Positions 53,629-62,480 of a DNA stretch of 64,000 nt are shown in pieces (position 1 is the stretch's first letter; each line of letters begins with the position of its first letter). The notes below the pieces were generated by a model. The model was not told the origin of the DNA. It did no database searches and saw only the letters and a list, made by a program, of their open reading frames with translations. The position numbers and the translations under genes are program-made. The stretch is from Desulfitobacterium hafniense DCB-2. GTDB lineage: Bacteria > Bacillota > Desulfitobacteriia > Desulfitobacteriales > Desulfitobacteriaceae. Where the stretch lies: NCBI RefSeq assembly GCF_000021925.1, contig NC_011830.1:5119001-5183000 (forward strand), in the 5' to 3' direction.

Positions 53629-54963
53629 ATGACCTATGTTCAAGAAGTTCTGGAACAAGCCGTTAAGCGCAATCCCGGTGAAGCTGAATTTCACCAGGCA
53701 CTGAGAGAGGTCTTGGAATCTCTCGAACCCGTGTTGGAAAAACGTCCCGATCTTAAGGAAGCAGGAATTCTCGAGCGCATCGTCGAGCCTGAACGGCAGA
53801 TTCTCTTCCGGGTCCCTTGGGTTGACGACCAGGGCAAGGTCCAGGTGAACCGTGGTTTCCGTGTGGAATACAACAGTGCCATCGGACCTTATAAAGGGGG
53901 CCTGCGTTTCCATCCTTCGGTGTATTTAGGTATCATAAAATTCTTAGGCTTCGAACAGATCTTTAAAAACTCCCTGACCGGTTTGCCCATTGGCGGCGGT
54001 AAAGGGGGCAGTGATTTTGATCCGAAAGGAAAATCCGAAGGAGAAATCATGCGGTTCTGCCAAAGCTTCATTACAGAACTTTATCGCTACCTTGGTGCCG
54101 ATACAGACGTCCCGGCAGGGGATATCGGTGTCGGCGGACGGGAAGTGGGCTATATGTTCGGTCAATATAAGCGGATTACCAATAGATATGAAGGTGTTCT
54201 CACCGGCAAAGGCTTAACCTTTGGCGGCAGCCTGGGCCGTACGGAAGCAACCGGCTATGGATTGGTTTATTTTATGGAAGAAGCCCTTAAAGCCGTGGGC
54301 AAATCCTTCAGCGGCGCTACTGTCGTTGTTTCCGGCTCCGGAAACGTTGCCATTTACGCGACCCAAAAGGCCACCCAGCTAGGGGGCACAGTCGTGGCCA
54401 TGAGCGATTCCAACGGCTATATCTATGATAAAGACGGTATTAATCTCGATACAGTCCGCCAGTTGAAAGAGGTTGAGCGGAAGCGCCTTAAAGACTACGT
54501 CAGCATTCATCCCACTGCCGAATATTATGAAGGCTGTGCAGGCATCTGGACCATCCCCTGCGCTATCGCACTCCCCTGTGCCACTCAAAACGAATTGGAC
54601 GGGGAAGCGGCCGAAGTTCTTGTTAAAAACGGCTGCTACGCTGTCGGTGAAGGAGCCAATATGCCTTCCACTCCGGAAGCTGTGGATGTGTTCCTCCAGC
54701 ACAAAATCATCTATGGTCCGGGCAAAGCAGCCAATGCCGGAGGTGTGGCCGTATCCGCTCTGGAGATGTCCCAAAACAGCATGCGCTATTCATGGACTTT
54801 TGAAGAAGTGGATGCCAAGCTCAAAAATATTATGGTCAATATCTACCACAATGCCAGCAAAGCCGCTCAAGAGTTCGGCTTTGAGGGGAATTTGGTGGCA
54901 GGGGCCAATATCGCCGGCTTCCTTAAGGTAGCCGAAGCTATGAAGGCTCAGGGAACGGTGTAA
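53629..54963 (+). CDS. gdhA: NADP-type glutamate dehydrogenase
   Basis: 444 residues from the ATG at 53629 (AGGGGGA upstream; the longer open frame has no site). Interconverts glutamate and 2-oxoglutarate plus ammonia. Substrate-binding KGGLRFHPSV and PIGGGKGGSDFDPKGKS, nucleotide fold VVVSGSGNVAIYATQKA, and ANAGGVAVSALEMSQNS are intact. Length and N-terminus fit the biosynthetic, hexameric type. A hairpin follows. Confidence 0.95.
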   Translation: MTYVQEVLEQAVKRNPGEAEFHQALREVLESLEPVLEKRPDLKEAGILERIVEPERQILFRVPWVDDQGKVQVNRGFRVEYNSAIGPYKGGLRFHPSVYLGIIKFLGFEQIFKNSLTGLPIGGGKGGSDFDPKGKSEGEIMRFCQSFITELYRYLGADTDVPAGDIGVGGREVGYMFGQYKRITNRYEGVLTGKGLTFGGSLGRTEATGYGLVYFMEEALKAVGKSFSGATVVVSGSGNVAIYATQKATQLGGTVVAMSDSNGYIYDKDGINLDTVRQLKEVERKRLKDYVSIHPTAEYYEGCAGIWTIPCAIALPCATQNELDGEAAEVLVKNGCYAVGEGANMPSTPEAVDVFLQHKIIYGPGKAANAGGVAVSALEMSQNSMRYSWTFEEVDAKLKNIMVNIYHNASKAAQEFGFEGNLVAGANIAGFLKVAEAMKAQGTV

Positions 54964-55006
54964 TCAGGAAGCTTACCGAAGCATAGAGTTATCTTTAACC
55001 GGTACG

Positions 55007-55062
55007 AAAAAAACAAGAGAAGGCGTTGTCCCGCAGGGGATAGCGCCTTTCTCTTGTTTTTT
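55007..55062 (+). terminator. terminator of gdhA
   Basis: AAAACAAGAGAA and its partner TTCTCTTGTTTT enclose a GGCG/CGCC and a CCC-GGG pair; a run of T follows on the plus strand. 44 bp after the stop. Confidence 0.85.
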
Positions 55063-55183
55063 CCTCAATCGAATTTGAGGACTCTTGTAAGATATAAATA
55101 GTTATTCTGCGTACGAGTCCTCTCACTTTGGTCAGTACAGCTACATATTCTATACTAAAGCTGTCAAAAGGATGGGTACCACT

Positions 55184-56089
55184 ATGACCAAATTGAGCGT
55201 CGAACGCACGCCGCTGATTATCGCGGCTGAAATCAATATGATTAACCAGCAAACCAAAAAAGCCCTTCTGACCGGTGCTGTTGAGATCGGCAAGCGCCTG
55301 AAGGAAGCCAAGGCCCTTGTTCCTCACGGGGAATGGGGTAAATGGCTGGAAGAATCGGTCAATTATTCCCAGCGGACCGCTGATAAGCTGATGCAGCTCT
55401 TTGATGAATATGGGCATAAGCTGCCTGCCTTATCCGGCGATGATAGCAGCCCAAATTCGCCCCCGGAGGCGAATTTGGGCTATACCAAAGCGCTTATTCT
55501 GCTTGGAATTCCGGAAGAGGAAAGAGAGCAATTTGTCCTGGACAATGATGTGGGCAGCATGACCAGAAAGGAACTGCAAGAGGCTGTCCAGGAAAAGAAA
55601 CAAGCCCTTCAGGAAAAGGATGAGGCCAATAAGGAACGGGATCAGGCCATCGAGGAGAAAAACGACCTCCAAAAAGAGCTGGATGAGAAAGACAGCAAAA
55701 TCACCGAATTAATTACGCAGAACACAGAACTGGAGAGCCAGGTTTCAGACTACAAGCAGAACTATGAGAATGGGCAAAGAAATGTCACACCACAACAAAA
55801 AGAACCGGAGAAAGCCCCAGAAGAAACCGCCTCCGCCCGGAAAATCACCGACGTCCAATTTACTATTCACCGTGACAACATGCTCAGCGCCTATAACGAG
55901 CTGCTGAAAACTCTTGCCGCCTTAGCCCCCACAGATCCGAAACTTAAGGAAGAATACCGGGAAACGGCCCATGGCATTGTGGAAACCATGGCGAAGCGGC
56001 TGAAAGTATACCCCCCTGAGATCCAAACCAATCTAAAAATCAGGACCCATACGACCACCTTGCTGAGTGCTCAGAAACCATCGAACTAG
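55184..56089 (+). CDS. DUF3102-type coiled-coil protein
   Basis: 301 residues from the ATG at 55184 behind AAAGGATGGG (an ATG four codons earlier is possible). N-terminal DUF3102-like region (about 5-90: INMINQQTKKALLTGAVEIGKRLKEAKALVPHGEWGKWLEES) followed by a long charged coiled coil (about 120-200) and a C-terminal helical domain. Such proteins are often linked to plasmids, phages or partition-like systems. A 13-bp perfect hairpin lies inside the coding sequence. Function unknown. Confidence 0.75.
   Translation: MTKLSVERTPLIIAAEINMINQQTKKALLTGAVEIGKRLKEAKALVPHGEWGKWLEESVNYSQRTADKLMQLFDEYGHKLPALSGDDSSPNSPPEANLGYTKALILLGIPEEEREQFVLDNDVGSMTRKELQEAVQEKKQALQEKDEANKERDQAIEEKNDLQKELDEKDSKITELITQNTELESQVSDYKQNYENGQRNVTPQQKEPEKAPEETASARKITDVQFTIHRDNMLSAYNELLKTLAALAPTDPKLKEEYRETAHGIVETMAKRLKVYPPEIQTNLKIRTHTTTLLSAQKPSN
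55449..55480. repeat. perfect hairpin inside the DUF3102-type gene
   Basis: GCCCAAATTCGCC-CCCGGA-GGCGAATTTGGGC, a 13-bp stem with a 6-base loop, at the border between the N-terminal domain and the coiled coil. Reads SSPNSPPEANLGYTK in frame. Confidence 0.75.
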
Positions 56090-56092
56090 CTC

Positions 56093-56131
56093 AAGGGGCT
56101 TATGACCTGCTCTACGCAGCCATAAGCCCTT
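56093..56131 (+). terminator. terminator of the DUF3102-type gene
   Basis: AAGGGGCTTATG and CATAAGCCCTT pair with one bulged G, followed by TTGTTTTTTGC. Between the convergent genes; may also serve pylSn. Confidence 0.75.
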
Positions 56132-56161
56132 ACTGTTGTTTTTTGCGGATGCACAATCCCC

Positions 56162-56494
56162 TTAAAGATGTGAGCCATAATGCTGGCTCATGACTGTGGA
56201 AGAATACTTCTGAAGCTTCCATTCCGGTATCCGGCAGTGCGGACACACCCCAAAATGCAGCTTGTTGCGAAGCCAGCGTGCCGCCCGGCTATGTTTGGAA
56301 TTATAGATAATAAAGCGTCGGTTGCAATGGGTGACAATTTCCGCCGTATTTCCCCTTCTGGTCATGGCTTTGATCCCATGCAGAGTGCCGCTGCGGGATG
56401 GCCAAAGTTTGATTTTTTCCACCAAATTAAAAAAATCAACGTTTTTTCGGTAATACCTTTTCTTTTCCTCAGAAGCCTGGGACACTCCTCTCAT
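56162..56494 (-). CDS. pylSn: pyrrolysyl-tRNA synthetase, N-terminal domain protein
   Basis: 110 residues. Separate N-terminal tRNA-Pyl-binding domain: KIKLWPSRSGTLHGIKAMTRRG, CNRRFIIYNSKHSRAARWLRNK and the cysteine pair CPHCRI, with a His in TLHGIK, match the zinc-binding PylSn of split bacterial synthetases. The ATG at 56494 has GGAG immediately against it; the GTG at 56485, nine bases after AAAGGAG, is an equally good start. Last gene of the pyl cluster. Confidence 0.93.
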   Translation of the reverse strand: MRGVSQASEEKKRYYRKNVDFFNLVEKIKLWPSRSGTLHGIKAMTRRGNTAEIVTHCNRRFIIYNSKHSRAARWLRNKLHFGVCPHCRIPEWKLQKYSSTVMSQHYGSHL

Positions 56495-56524
56495 CTCCTT
56501 TGCCTGCTGTCTATCAAGGAAGCT

Positions 56525-57364
56525 TTATGCCGGCGGTGATATTTTGGCAAGAATCTCATAGAGCATTGTCGCCACACCTAATTGCAGAGGATCATGCACC
56601 AAACGCCCCTCAACCTTCTTGATGGCTTGAGCCTGAATACCCAACGGCACCCCCGGCGCAGCTATGCAGGTATCCGTATGAAGATGATCCGCTCTGATCA
56701 ATCCCCCTTCAGGACAGGCCACCACAATGGCCCGATGCTTGTGCATCGCCGAATCCAATTCCCTCTCAATGCCAATAGAGCAGCTGCGTTGACAGAGGAT
56801 GTCCTGAGCTAATTTTTCGCTCACGGTCAACTCCTTATCAAGGACATGGACATGGCCCCCGAAATCAAGGACGGCGAAAGCGGCAGCCCGCCCCACCGGA
56901 CCGGTGCCTATGACCAGAACATCCCGCTCTTTAAGGCCGCCGGTCAAGCAATCAAGAGCAGCCGCAAAGCCCCGGCCTGTTGCCTCGCTGTTGTCCGAGA
57001 TCTGCCCCGTTTTCAAATGGACCCCAATAAAACGCTCTTCATCGGCCATAAAGATAATTTCCGCTCCGCGTTCCAGCGCTTCAGCGAATCCCTTGACATC
57101 GGGAGAGACCGGCACAAAGGCCCTCATGCCCAGGAAACCCAGAATTCCGGCAACCGTCTCCGCAAAACCACTGATCACACCCAGGCCGCAGGTCATCGGC
57201 ACTACGGCAATTAACCCCGGATCAGGAATATCTGCCGAAAGCCTGCCAACGGCATGGGCGGCAATATGGGCAAGCCTATACCCGGTTTTGGCCAATAGTT
57301 CCGCATCATATATGTTCATCTGCCGGAGGATTGATTCGATATCCCTTACCTGAAGACGAGTCAT
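56525..57364 (-). CDS. pylD: pyrrolysine biosynthesis dehydrogenase PylD
   Basis: 279 residues. Oxidises the lysine-methylornithine dipeptide so that it closes into pyrrolysine. Nucleotide-binding motif VLVIGTGPVGRAAAFAVLDFGGHVHVLD; N-terminal domain with VPMTCGLGVISGFAETVAGIL. The start is ATG, 3 bases after the pylC stop. Confidence 0.94.
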   Translation of the reverse strand: MTRLQVRDIESILRQMNIYDAELLAKTGYRLAHIAAHAVGRLSADIPDPGLIAVVPMTCGLGVISGFAETVAGILGFLGMRAFVPVSPDVKGFAEALERGAEIIFMADEERFIGVHLKTGQISDNSEATGRGFAAALDCLTGGLKERDVLVIGTGPVGRAAAFAVLDFGGHVHVLDKELTVSEKLAQDILCQRSCSIGIERELDSAMHKHRAIVVACPEGGLIRADHLHTDTCIAAPGVPLGIQAQAIKKVEGRLVHDPLQLGVATMLYEILAKISPPA

Positions 57365-57366
57365 AC

Positions 57367-58557
57367 CTATTCAGCTCCCTCATACCAACTTGGCGGATAA
57401 GGATCGAGCACCTCCGGAATCTGCAATTCCTCCTGAATTCGTTTAAGGACCTGATCTCTTTTGGCCCAAACCTCCACAGGGCTTGATCCCCAAGTCATTA
57501 AAGTGAGGACCCATTCCTTTTTGCCCCAGGTATAATCGGTTAACACCTCATCCGCTCCAAAAAAATCTCTTAAAACATGCAGCGGGCCGGCTTCCCCTAA
57601 AATATGTTCGCCACAAGCTTCTATTTTCTCCGGAGTTACCAGGAAATGCTCCAGGATTACAGGCTTCTCCGCCCCTTTTTGTCTAGCCCGCTTCAGCCTG
57701 GGGCCGGGCATCTTTCCCTGCACAAAGGCTTTGCCCAGGTACTCAACCATATTAAAGCCGGTGGAATGAAACACAGCTATTGGGGTCTGACTGGGCAACC
57801 TGGCATCAATCTCCAGCACTTTAAGCTTTCCGGCGTGAAGAATAACCTCGACATCCATGATTCCCTGCAGAGAAAGCTCTCCTGCCAGTTTTAAAGCCAT
57901 CTCTTCGAATTCACGCTTAAGCCCCAGGTCCAGCCGGGCAGGTGCAAGCACCCTTTTGCAATCATACTGGGCATCCATCTCTAACTCCGTGATCTGAAAC
58001 ACTTGATAGTTTCCGGAGAAACCCATCACCTCGATGGAATAAGACGGTCCCTCCAGATACTCCTCCAAAACCCAATTGTCCCGAGACTCCTGATGGAGAA
58101 GGCGCTCCAATTTCTCCCGGCAGGGAATAACCTGGACCCCCTCACTGCCACTACCATCCGAAGGCTTGAGCAGCATTGGGAAATGACAGTCGGGCCACGG
58201 CCGCGGGGCCGGAACCCCCATTGCCGCGAACAGCTGATTGGAACGCTGCTTGGACGACGAGATCCTATAGGCGTCCAGATCCAAAACACAAGGGATGTGG
58301 GTTCTCTGCCCAATGTCTGCAAGGGCTGTCAAAACCTCCAGATCTTCAATGGCCGGCAAAATTAGATTCACCCCTTTAAGCTCGGCCACAAATTCTTCCC
58401 TTGACCGGAGTATGTCCATACAGTGGAATACATCCGCCAGCTGAGCCCCTTGGGCTTTTTTCCTGCGATCAAAAAGAACAACATCCCAACCGGCCTTTTT
58501 CGCTAAATAAGCAGCTTCAACACCCTGGAGCTTGCCGCCAATGATCCCTACCCGCAT
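57367..58557 (-). CDS. pylC: 3-methylornithine-lysine ligase PylC
   Basis: 396 residues from the ATG at 58557, eight bases after AAAGGAG. ATP-grasp ligase joining 3-methyl-D-ornithine to the side chain of lysine. N-terminal fold GIIGGKLQGVEAAYLAKKAGWDV and ATP-grasp motifs MLLKPSDGSGSEGV, EEYLEGPSYSIEV and KVLEIDARLPSQTP. Overlaps pylB by ten bases. Confidence 0.94.
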   Translation of the reverse strand: MRVGIIGGKLQGVEAAYLAKKAGWDVVLFDRRKKAQGAQLADVFHCMDILRSREEFVAELKGVNLILPAIEDLEVLTALADIGQRTHIPCVLDLDAYRISSSKQRSNQLFAAMGVPAPRPWPDCHFPMLLKPSDGSGSEGVQVIPCREKLERLLHQESRDNWVLEEYLEGPSYSIEVMGFSGNYQVFQITELEMDAQYDCKRVLAPARLDLGLKREFEEMALKLAGELSLQGIMDVEVILHAGKLKVLEIDARLPSQTPIAVFHSTGFNMVEYLGKAFVQGKMPGPRLKRARQKGAEKPVILEHFLVTPEKIEACGEHILGEAGPLHVLRDFFGADEVLTDYTWGKKEWVLTLMTWGSSPVEVWAKRDQVLKRIQEELQIPEVLDPYPPSWYEGAE

Positions 58558-59645
58558 TGAACGGCTCCTTTCGCTGAACAAGCAGGATGAGCAGGCCATG
58601 ATTCCAGCCAGGCTTGGTATTCCAGGCGGGTAGCCGGCTCTAAATGCATTCTGTTGAGGATGGGGATAATCTTCTCCAGGGAACGGTTGCCGTCGGCAAT
58701 GTCACGGCTGCTCTGGGATACTCCCGCCAGGCCCGCCGCAGGCGGAATAATCGAAGTGACCACATTGGCCCCCGAATTCAAACGCTGTTCCAGCCCCCTT
58801 AAGCCATCCACATCAAGGGAAGCCGGGATCAGACGGTCAGGCATAACCAAGCGCATGATGGCAATAATCAAGAGTTCACGGAAATGAGACCCCGTTTTCC
58901 ACCCGGCTAAAGGGGTGTTTTCCTGAGGAACAAAGCTCATAACCCGGACCTGGGCCGCTTCCATCCTTTTCATGGTGAGGATCGAAGCCGCAATATCTTC
59001 ATGGGTGTCCCCGACGCCTGTCAGAATTCCTTCTTCGATAAGATACCCCATGGCCTTGGCCAGGCTTTTTTGCCCCATCCGCTCATCATAGCTCTGTCCA
59101 ATCCGCAAGCGGTTATAGAGGGTCCGATTATGGGTTTCCTGATAACATGCGTACCAATCGACACCCGCAGCTTTGAATTTCTGCAGAACATCTGGGGATA
59201 CGATCCCCGGCGATAGCATCACCGGCGTTTGGGTTTCCCGCTTAATTTCCCGGACTGTCTGCAAAAGTTCGTTGAATCCTTGGGGAGTATTATGGTACAA
59301 CGGATCTTCTCCCATGGTCAGATCCAGAAGGTGCACCCCGGAATCCGCCAGCGCACGGGCTGCCGCGATGATTTCAGCACGGTCTTTGCGATAGCGCCGA
59401 TAGCTATGGTTTGATTTGCGGTAGAGACAAAAGGTACAGTCATTCTTGCAAAACGTGGAAAAATATAAAAAGCCATAAAGAAATATTTTGTTCTGGAAGT
59501 ACTTCTCACGCAGTTCCCGCGCAACCTGAGCGACACACCCGAATTGGTCCTCAGTTGTTTCCAATAACCTCAAAATATCTTCATGACTAAGCATAGACTC
59601 CGCTTTTGCCTTTTCTAAAATCTCTGCCAGCTTTAAATTCTGCAT
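58548..59645 (-). CDS. pylB: methylornithine synthase PylB
   Basis: 365 residues. Radical SAM enzyme that converts lysine to 3-methylornithine. The 4Fe-4S motif CKNDCTFCLYR (Cys-x3-Cys-x2-Cys), and PQENTPLAGW and NSGANVVTSIIPPAAGLAGVSQ toward the end, match PylB. ATG at 59645 with GGAGG ten bases away; a TTG nine codons earlier is possible. Confidence 0.95.
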   Translation of the reverse strand: MQNLKLAEILEKAKAESMLSHEDILRLLETTEDQFGCVAQVARELREKYFQNKIFLYGFLYFSTFCKNDCTFCLYRKSNHSYRRYRKDRAEIIAAARALADSGVHLLDLTMGEDPLYHNTPQGFNELLQTVREIKRETQTPVMLSPGIVSPDVLQKFKAAGVDWYACYQETHNRTLYNRLRIGQSYDERMGQKSLAKAMGYLIEEGILTGVGDTHEDIAASILTMKRMEAAQVRVMSFVPQENTPLAGWKTGSHFRELLIIAIMRLVMPDRLIPASLDVDGLRGLEQRLNSGANVVTSIIPPAAGLAGVSQSSRDIADGNRSLEKIIPILNRMHLEPATRLEYQAWLESWPAHPACSAKGAVQCG

Positions 59646-59747
59646 ATCATTTTCTGCCTCCTGCCCCTGCAATCTCCTCCCAAATCTCTTGAATCTTTTT
59701 GCGCCTGATTGCTTTATTAAAGAAAGAAGAAGCTTCAGTTTATATTA

Positions 59748-60614
59748 TCAATTGATATTTAAGCGTACTCCATCAAGATAGCTCAGGCTTCTGGCCATAC
59801 TCTGAACATGTTGTGTTCCTTCGCGAATCATCAGAAGCCTTTCCAGACCAAAGCCCAGGCCTACCCAGGGATCAACTATCTCCCATTTTTCATCAAGGAA
59901 GTGGGGCCCCATGGCCCCCGAAGCCAGCTCCAGATCGCCCTTCATCACATCTACCGTATCCCCGTAAACTACCGAGGATTCCGTAACCAGCTCAAACTCC
60001 CTTATTCCCGCAGCCTCCAGCACCCAACGGGCCATGTCTTCAAGACGTTGATGCCGCTCTTCCAGCGGAGTCCCCAGTTCTGTGAGATTCAGCATGGTAA
60101 ATTCATTGAGATGTTGTGCCCCCTGGGACTCTTTCCGGTAACAGGTTCCAATCTCGAAAATCCGGATCGGCTTATCCCACAGGCGCTCAAGCTCTCTCCA
60201 CAAAGTGTATAGATTGGGAGCCAGCATCGGCCGCAAACATTTCTTCCCATCCAACCAAAAAACCTGGGAAAACAAAGGATGGTCCTCCCCTATGGTCATC
60301 TTAGCCAAGGCCGACTTCGTAATAATCGTCGGGGTCACCACCTGAACAAATCCCTGTTGGTGCAATGCCTTCGCTAATCCCTCTTCAAGCTCGAGCAAGG
60401 CGGGACGATGCTTCACCGTGCGCAGCTGTTCCAAATGGCGTTTTCCCTGGCTCATCAGTTGATGTTCAATCCCCTGAAAAGCGCGGTCACGGCTTAGTGC
60501 ATCGGAAAAACCCATTTCCAGCTGCTCCCCGGAAGCATTGAGTTCTTTCAGGCGTTGATATTGAACCTTTGTCCAAAAGCTGCTCAAGGGTGGGTCCCTC
60601 CTTGTTAAAAACAT
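59748..60614 (-). CDS. pylSc: pyrrolysyl-tRNA synthetase, catalytic domain protein
   Basis: 288 residues from the ATG at 60614, five bases after the tRNA-Pyl CCA end. A TTG at 60587 (SSFWTKVQYQR) has AAGGAGG nine bases upstream and is the better ribosome-site match, giving 279 residues. Class II core: RPMLAPNLYTLWRELERL, FEIGTCYRKESQGAQHLNEFTMLN and LGFGLERLLMI. Charges tRNA-Pyl with pyrrolysine; the N-terminal RNA-binding part is made separately from pylSn. Confidence 0.95.
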   Translation of the reverse strand: MFLTRRDPPLSSFWTKVQYQRLKELNASGEQLEMGFSDALSRDRAFQGIEHQLMSQGKRHLEQLRTVKHRPALLELEEGLAKALHQQGFVQVVTPTIITKSALAKMTIGEDHPLFSQVFWLDGKKCLRPMLAPNLYTLWRELERLWDKPIRIFEIGTCYRKESQGAQHLNEFTMLNLTELGTPLEERHQRLEDMARWVLEAAGIREFELVTESSVVYGDTVDVMKGDLELASGAMGPHFLDEKWEIVDPWVGLGFGLERLLMIREGTQHVQSMARSLSYLDGVRLNIN

Positions 60615-60619
60615 AAATG

Positions 60620-60691
60620 TGGCGGGGAGTACGGGAGTTTCACCCGCCTGCACGAATTTAGAGTCCGTGTGATCTATTCGATCCACCCCCC
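60620..60691 (-). tRNA. pylT: tRNA-Pyl (anticodon CUA)
   Basis: 72 nt on the minus strand. Acceptor stem GGGGGGT with ACTCCCC, discriminator G, CCA encoded. Anticodon stem arms ACGGA... and ...TTCGT around CTCTAAA, with CTA as anticodon. The D and variable regions are unusually small, typical of tRNA-Pyl. It reads UAG. Directly upstream of pylSc, so probably processed from the operon transcript. Confidence 0.97.
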
Positions 60692-60708
60692 AGGACTTTT
60701 TATACTAC

Positions 60709-60739
60709 AGAAAGTATAAGCTTGCGCTATATACTTTCT
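60709..60739 (-). promoter_or_regulatory. inverted repeat over the pyl promoter region
   Basis: AGAAAGTATA, 11 bases, TATACTTTCT: a perfect 10-bp inverted repeat 18 bp before the tRNA. On the minus strand TTAGAA, 17 bp, TATACT lies on the same bases, and TTGCAC, 16 bp, TATAGC is an alternative. Either could be the promoter; the repeat could be an operator or a transcript hairpin. Confidence 0.5.
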
Positions 60740-60882
60740 AAGCATAAGTGCAACCAGCGATTTCGCCTCATTTGCAAGCATCGGTTTAAGGCAACAAGTG
60801 CGAAGACAGTGTCTTCGTAGCGAAACCGGGTTTTCTATACAATACTGCAATTTTTATGCCAAAGGCTCCAAGGAACACAGCA

Positions 60883-60909
60883 GGCCTGGCTCATCAGGAG
60901 AGCCAGGCC
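60883..60909. terminator. hairpin between eutA and the pyl cluster
   Basis: GGCCTGGCTC-ATCAGGA-GAGCCAGGCC, a perfect 10-bp stem 72 bp after the eutA stop. Few T follow on the minus strand, so this could be a terminator of eut or just a structural element. Confidence 0.45.
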
Positions 60910-60980
60910 GCCACGAGTCATTTTTTACATCCGTTAAGTCACTACTACTTCCTCTAAGCATAATTGACTCAATGCACTCT

Positions 60981-62459
60981 TTACAGTTTCTTGGTATCGA
61001 AGACAAGGGTCTTCATGACCACAGGGATAATGCGCCCTCCCATAAGGGGTTTGCCAATATCAATATAATCGCAATTCTCCAGGCAGAGCTGGTCGATACA
61101 AATCAATTCTCTGTGTTTCCCGCACAGGGCCGTCAGACATTGACCAAGAATCTTGCCGCAGTCCTTTTCAATAATCAGAATTAAAGGCTTATCCCCAGCG
61201 ATAAATTCATCTACCCCCAGCACAATGCCTTTGGCTAAGGTTTGGATGTCCAGAAAGGAAAGGGTTCTCGGGCCTTGAAAAGCCAGGGCAAGGTGCTGCG
61301 TTTGTCCTTCCGTGTAGAGAAGGGAAACGCTCTTTCTCACAAAATCCCCTATTTCTTCAGCAGCAGCGGGGATTCCAGCAGACCCCTCCGGAAAGGGCTT
61401 AGCCACTAAGATATTTCTAAGGGGCAAACTTGTTTGTCCTTGCACATGGATCGTACTACCACTCAGGCTGATGGACTGTGTACCGGTTCCAATCACCGTG
61501 GCTCTGACCGTTTCCAGGGGCTTTATCAGGGCGAAGCCTGCGGCAATTATTTTTTCTCTTAACATCCAGCCCAGTAACGGACCCATATCGCCGAAAGCAC
61601 TGACCTCTTCCACAGAACAGGGCGGTGAGTCCTTGTAGACGTAATCCGCCACTCCCCCGGATACCATGATGCTGTTCAGGGGATAATTTAAAGACAATGG
61701 AGGTGCCATCAGAAGTTCTCCCGTTAATGAAGAAAGGTTTTTGCTCAGGATAACCTCGACAATGGACTGGGCCATCAAGGCAGCAATTTCCCTTAGATGC
61801 TCCAGTTGAATAACTTCCCCCACCCTGATCCAGCGGCCCATAGCTTTGAGTACAGCTTGCATCGGCTGGGCAATATAAGTAACCCTATCTCCCCCAGGCT
61901 CAATTTCCAGCAGACGGCCCCCTATATTCAGACACGTGGTATCAATCGCCTGGCCCTCCCGGAATACGGCGAAATTCGAAGTTCCGCCGCCCACATCGAT
62001 ATTGACAATCTCCTGATGCTTTTCAGCCGAATATGCCGCGGCACCCGATCCTTTGCCCGCATAGATCGACTCCAGGTTGGGACCGGCGGCAGCGACCACA
62101 AAATCTCCGGCAAAGCCAGCCAATACGTCTAACAGCGCTTTGGCATTTTCCTTTTTGGCGGTTTCCCCTGTAATAATGACCGCCCCGCTGTCAATGTCCC
62201 GGGGGGTCACGGCCGCTAACCGATATTCCTCTTCAACCAGGCGGGAAATCTCCTCCCCATTGATAAGGTGATGCTCCAAAAGCGGCGTTAAATGGATTCG
62301 ACTCCGATGAATCACTTCTTTAGCGGTGATCGACACACGTGGAACCAGGGTAACGCTGGCGGTATTTTCAATGGTGAGGCGACTTAAGACCAATTGAGTG
62401 GTTGTGGTCCCAATATCGATTCCCACACTCGTTATGATTTGACTATCTGACCGGCTCAT
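60981..62459 (-). CDS. eutA: ethanolamine ammonia-lyase reactivating factor EutA
   Basis: 492 residues from the ATG at 62459 behind AGGTG. Actin/ASKHA fold: phosphate-1 loop GIDIGTTTTQLVLSRL, phosphate-2 VNIDVGGGTSNFAVF and adenosine-type SGGVADYV. Replaces damaged cobalamin in ethanolamine ammonia-lyase with the help of ATP. Last gene of the visible eut set, 21 bp after eutC. Confidence 0.92.
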   Translation of the reverse strand: MSRSDSQIITSVGIDIGTTTTQLVLSRLTIENTASVTLVPRVSITAKEVIHRSRIHLTPLLEHHLINGEEISRLVEEEYRLAAVTPRDIDSGAVIITGETAKKENAKALLDVLAGFAGDFVVAAAGPNLESIYAGKGSGAAAYSAEKHQEIVNIDVGGGTSNFAVFREGQAIDTTCLNIGGRLLEIEPGGDRVTYIAQPMQAVLKAMGRWIRVGEVIQLEHLREIAALMAQSIVEVILSKNLSSLTGELLMAPPLSLNYPLNSIMVSGGVADYVYKDSPPCSVEEVSAFGDMGPLLGWMLREKIIAAGFALIKPLETVRATVIGTGTQSISLSGSTIHVQGQTSLPLRNILVAKPFPEGSAGIPAAAEEIGDFVRKSVSLLYTEGQTQHLALAFQGPRTLSFLDIQTLAKGIVLGVDEFIAGDKPLILIIEKDCGKILGQCLTALCGKHRELICIDQLCLENCDYIDIGKPLMGGRIIPVVMKTLVFDTKKL

Positions 62460-62480
62460 CAGCACACACCTACGTTCTCC

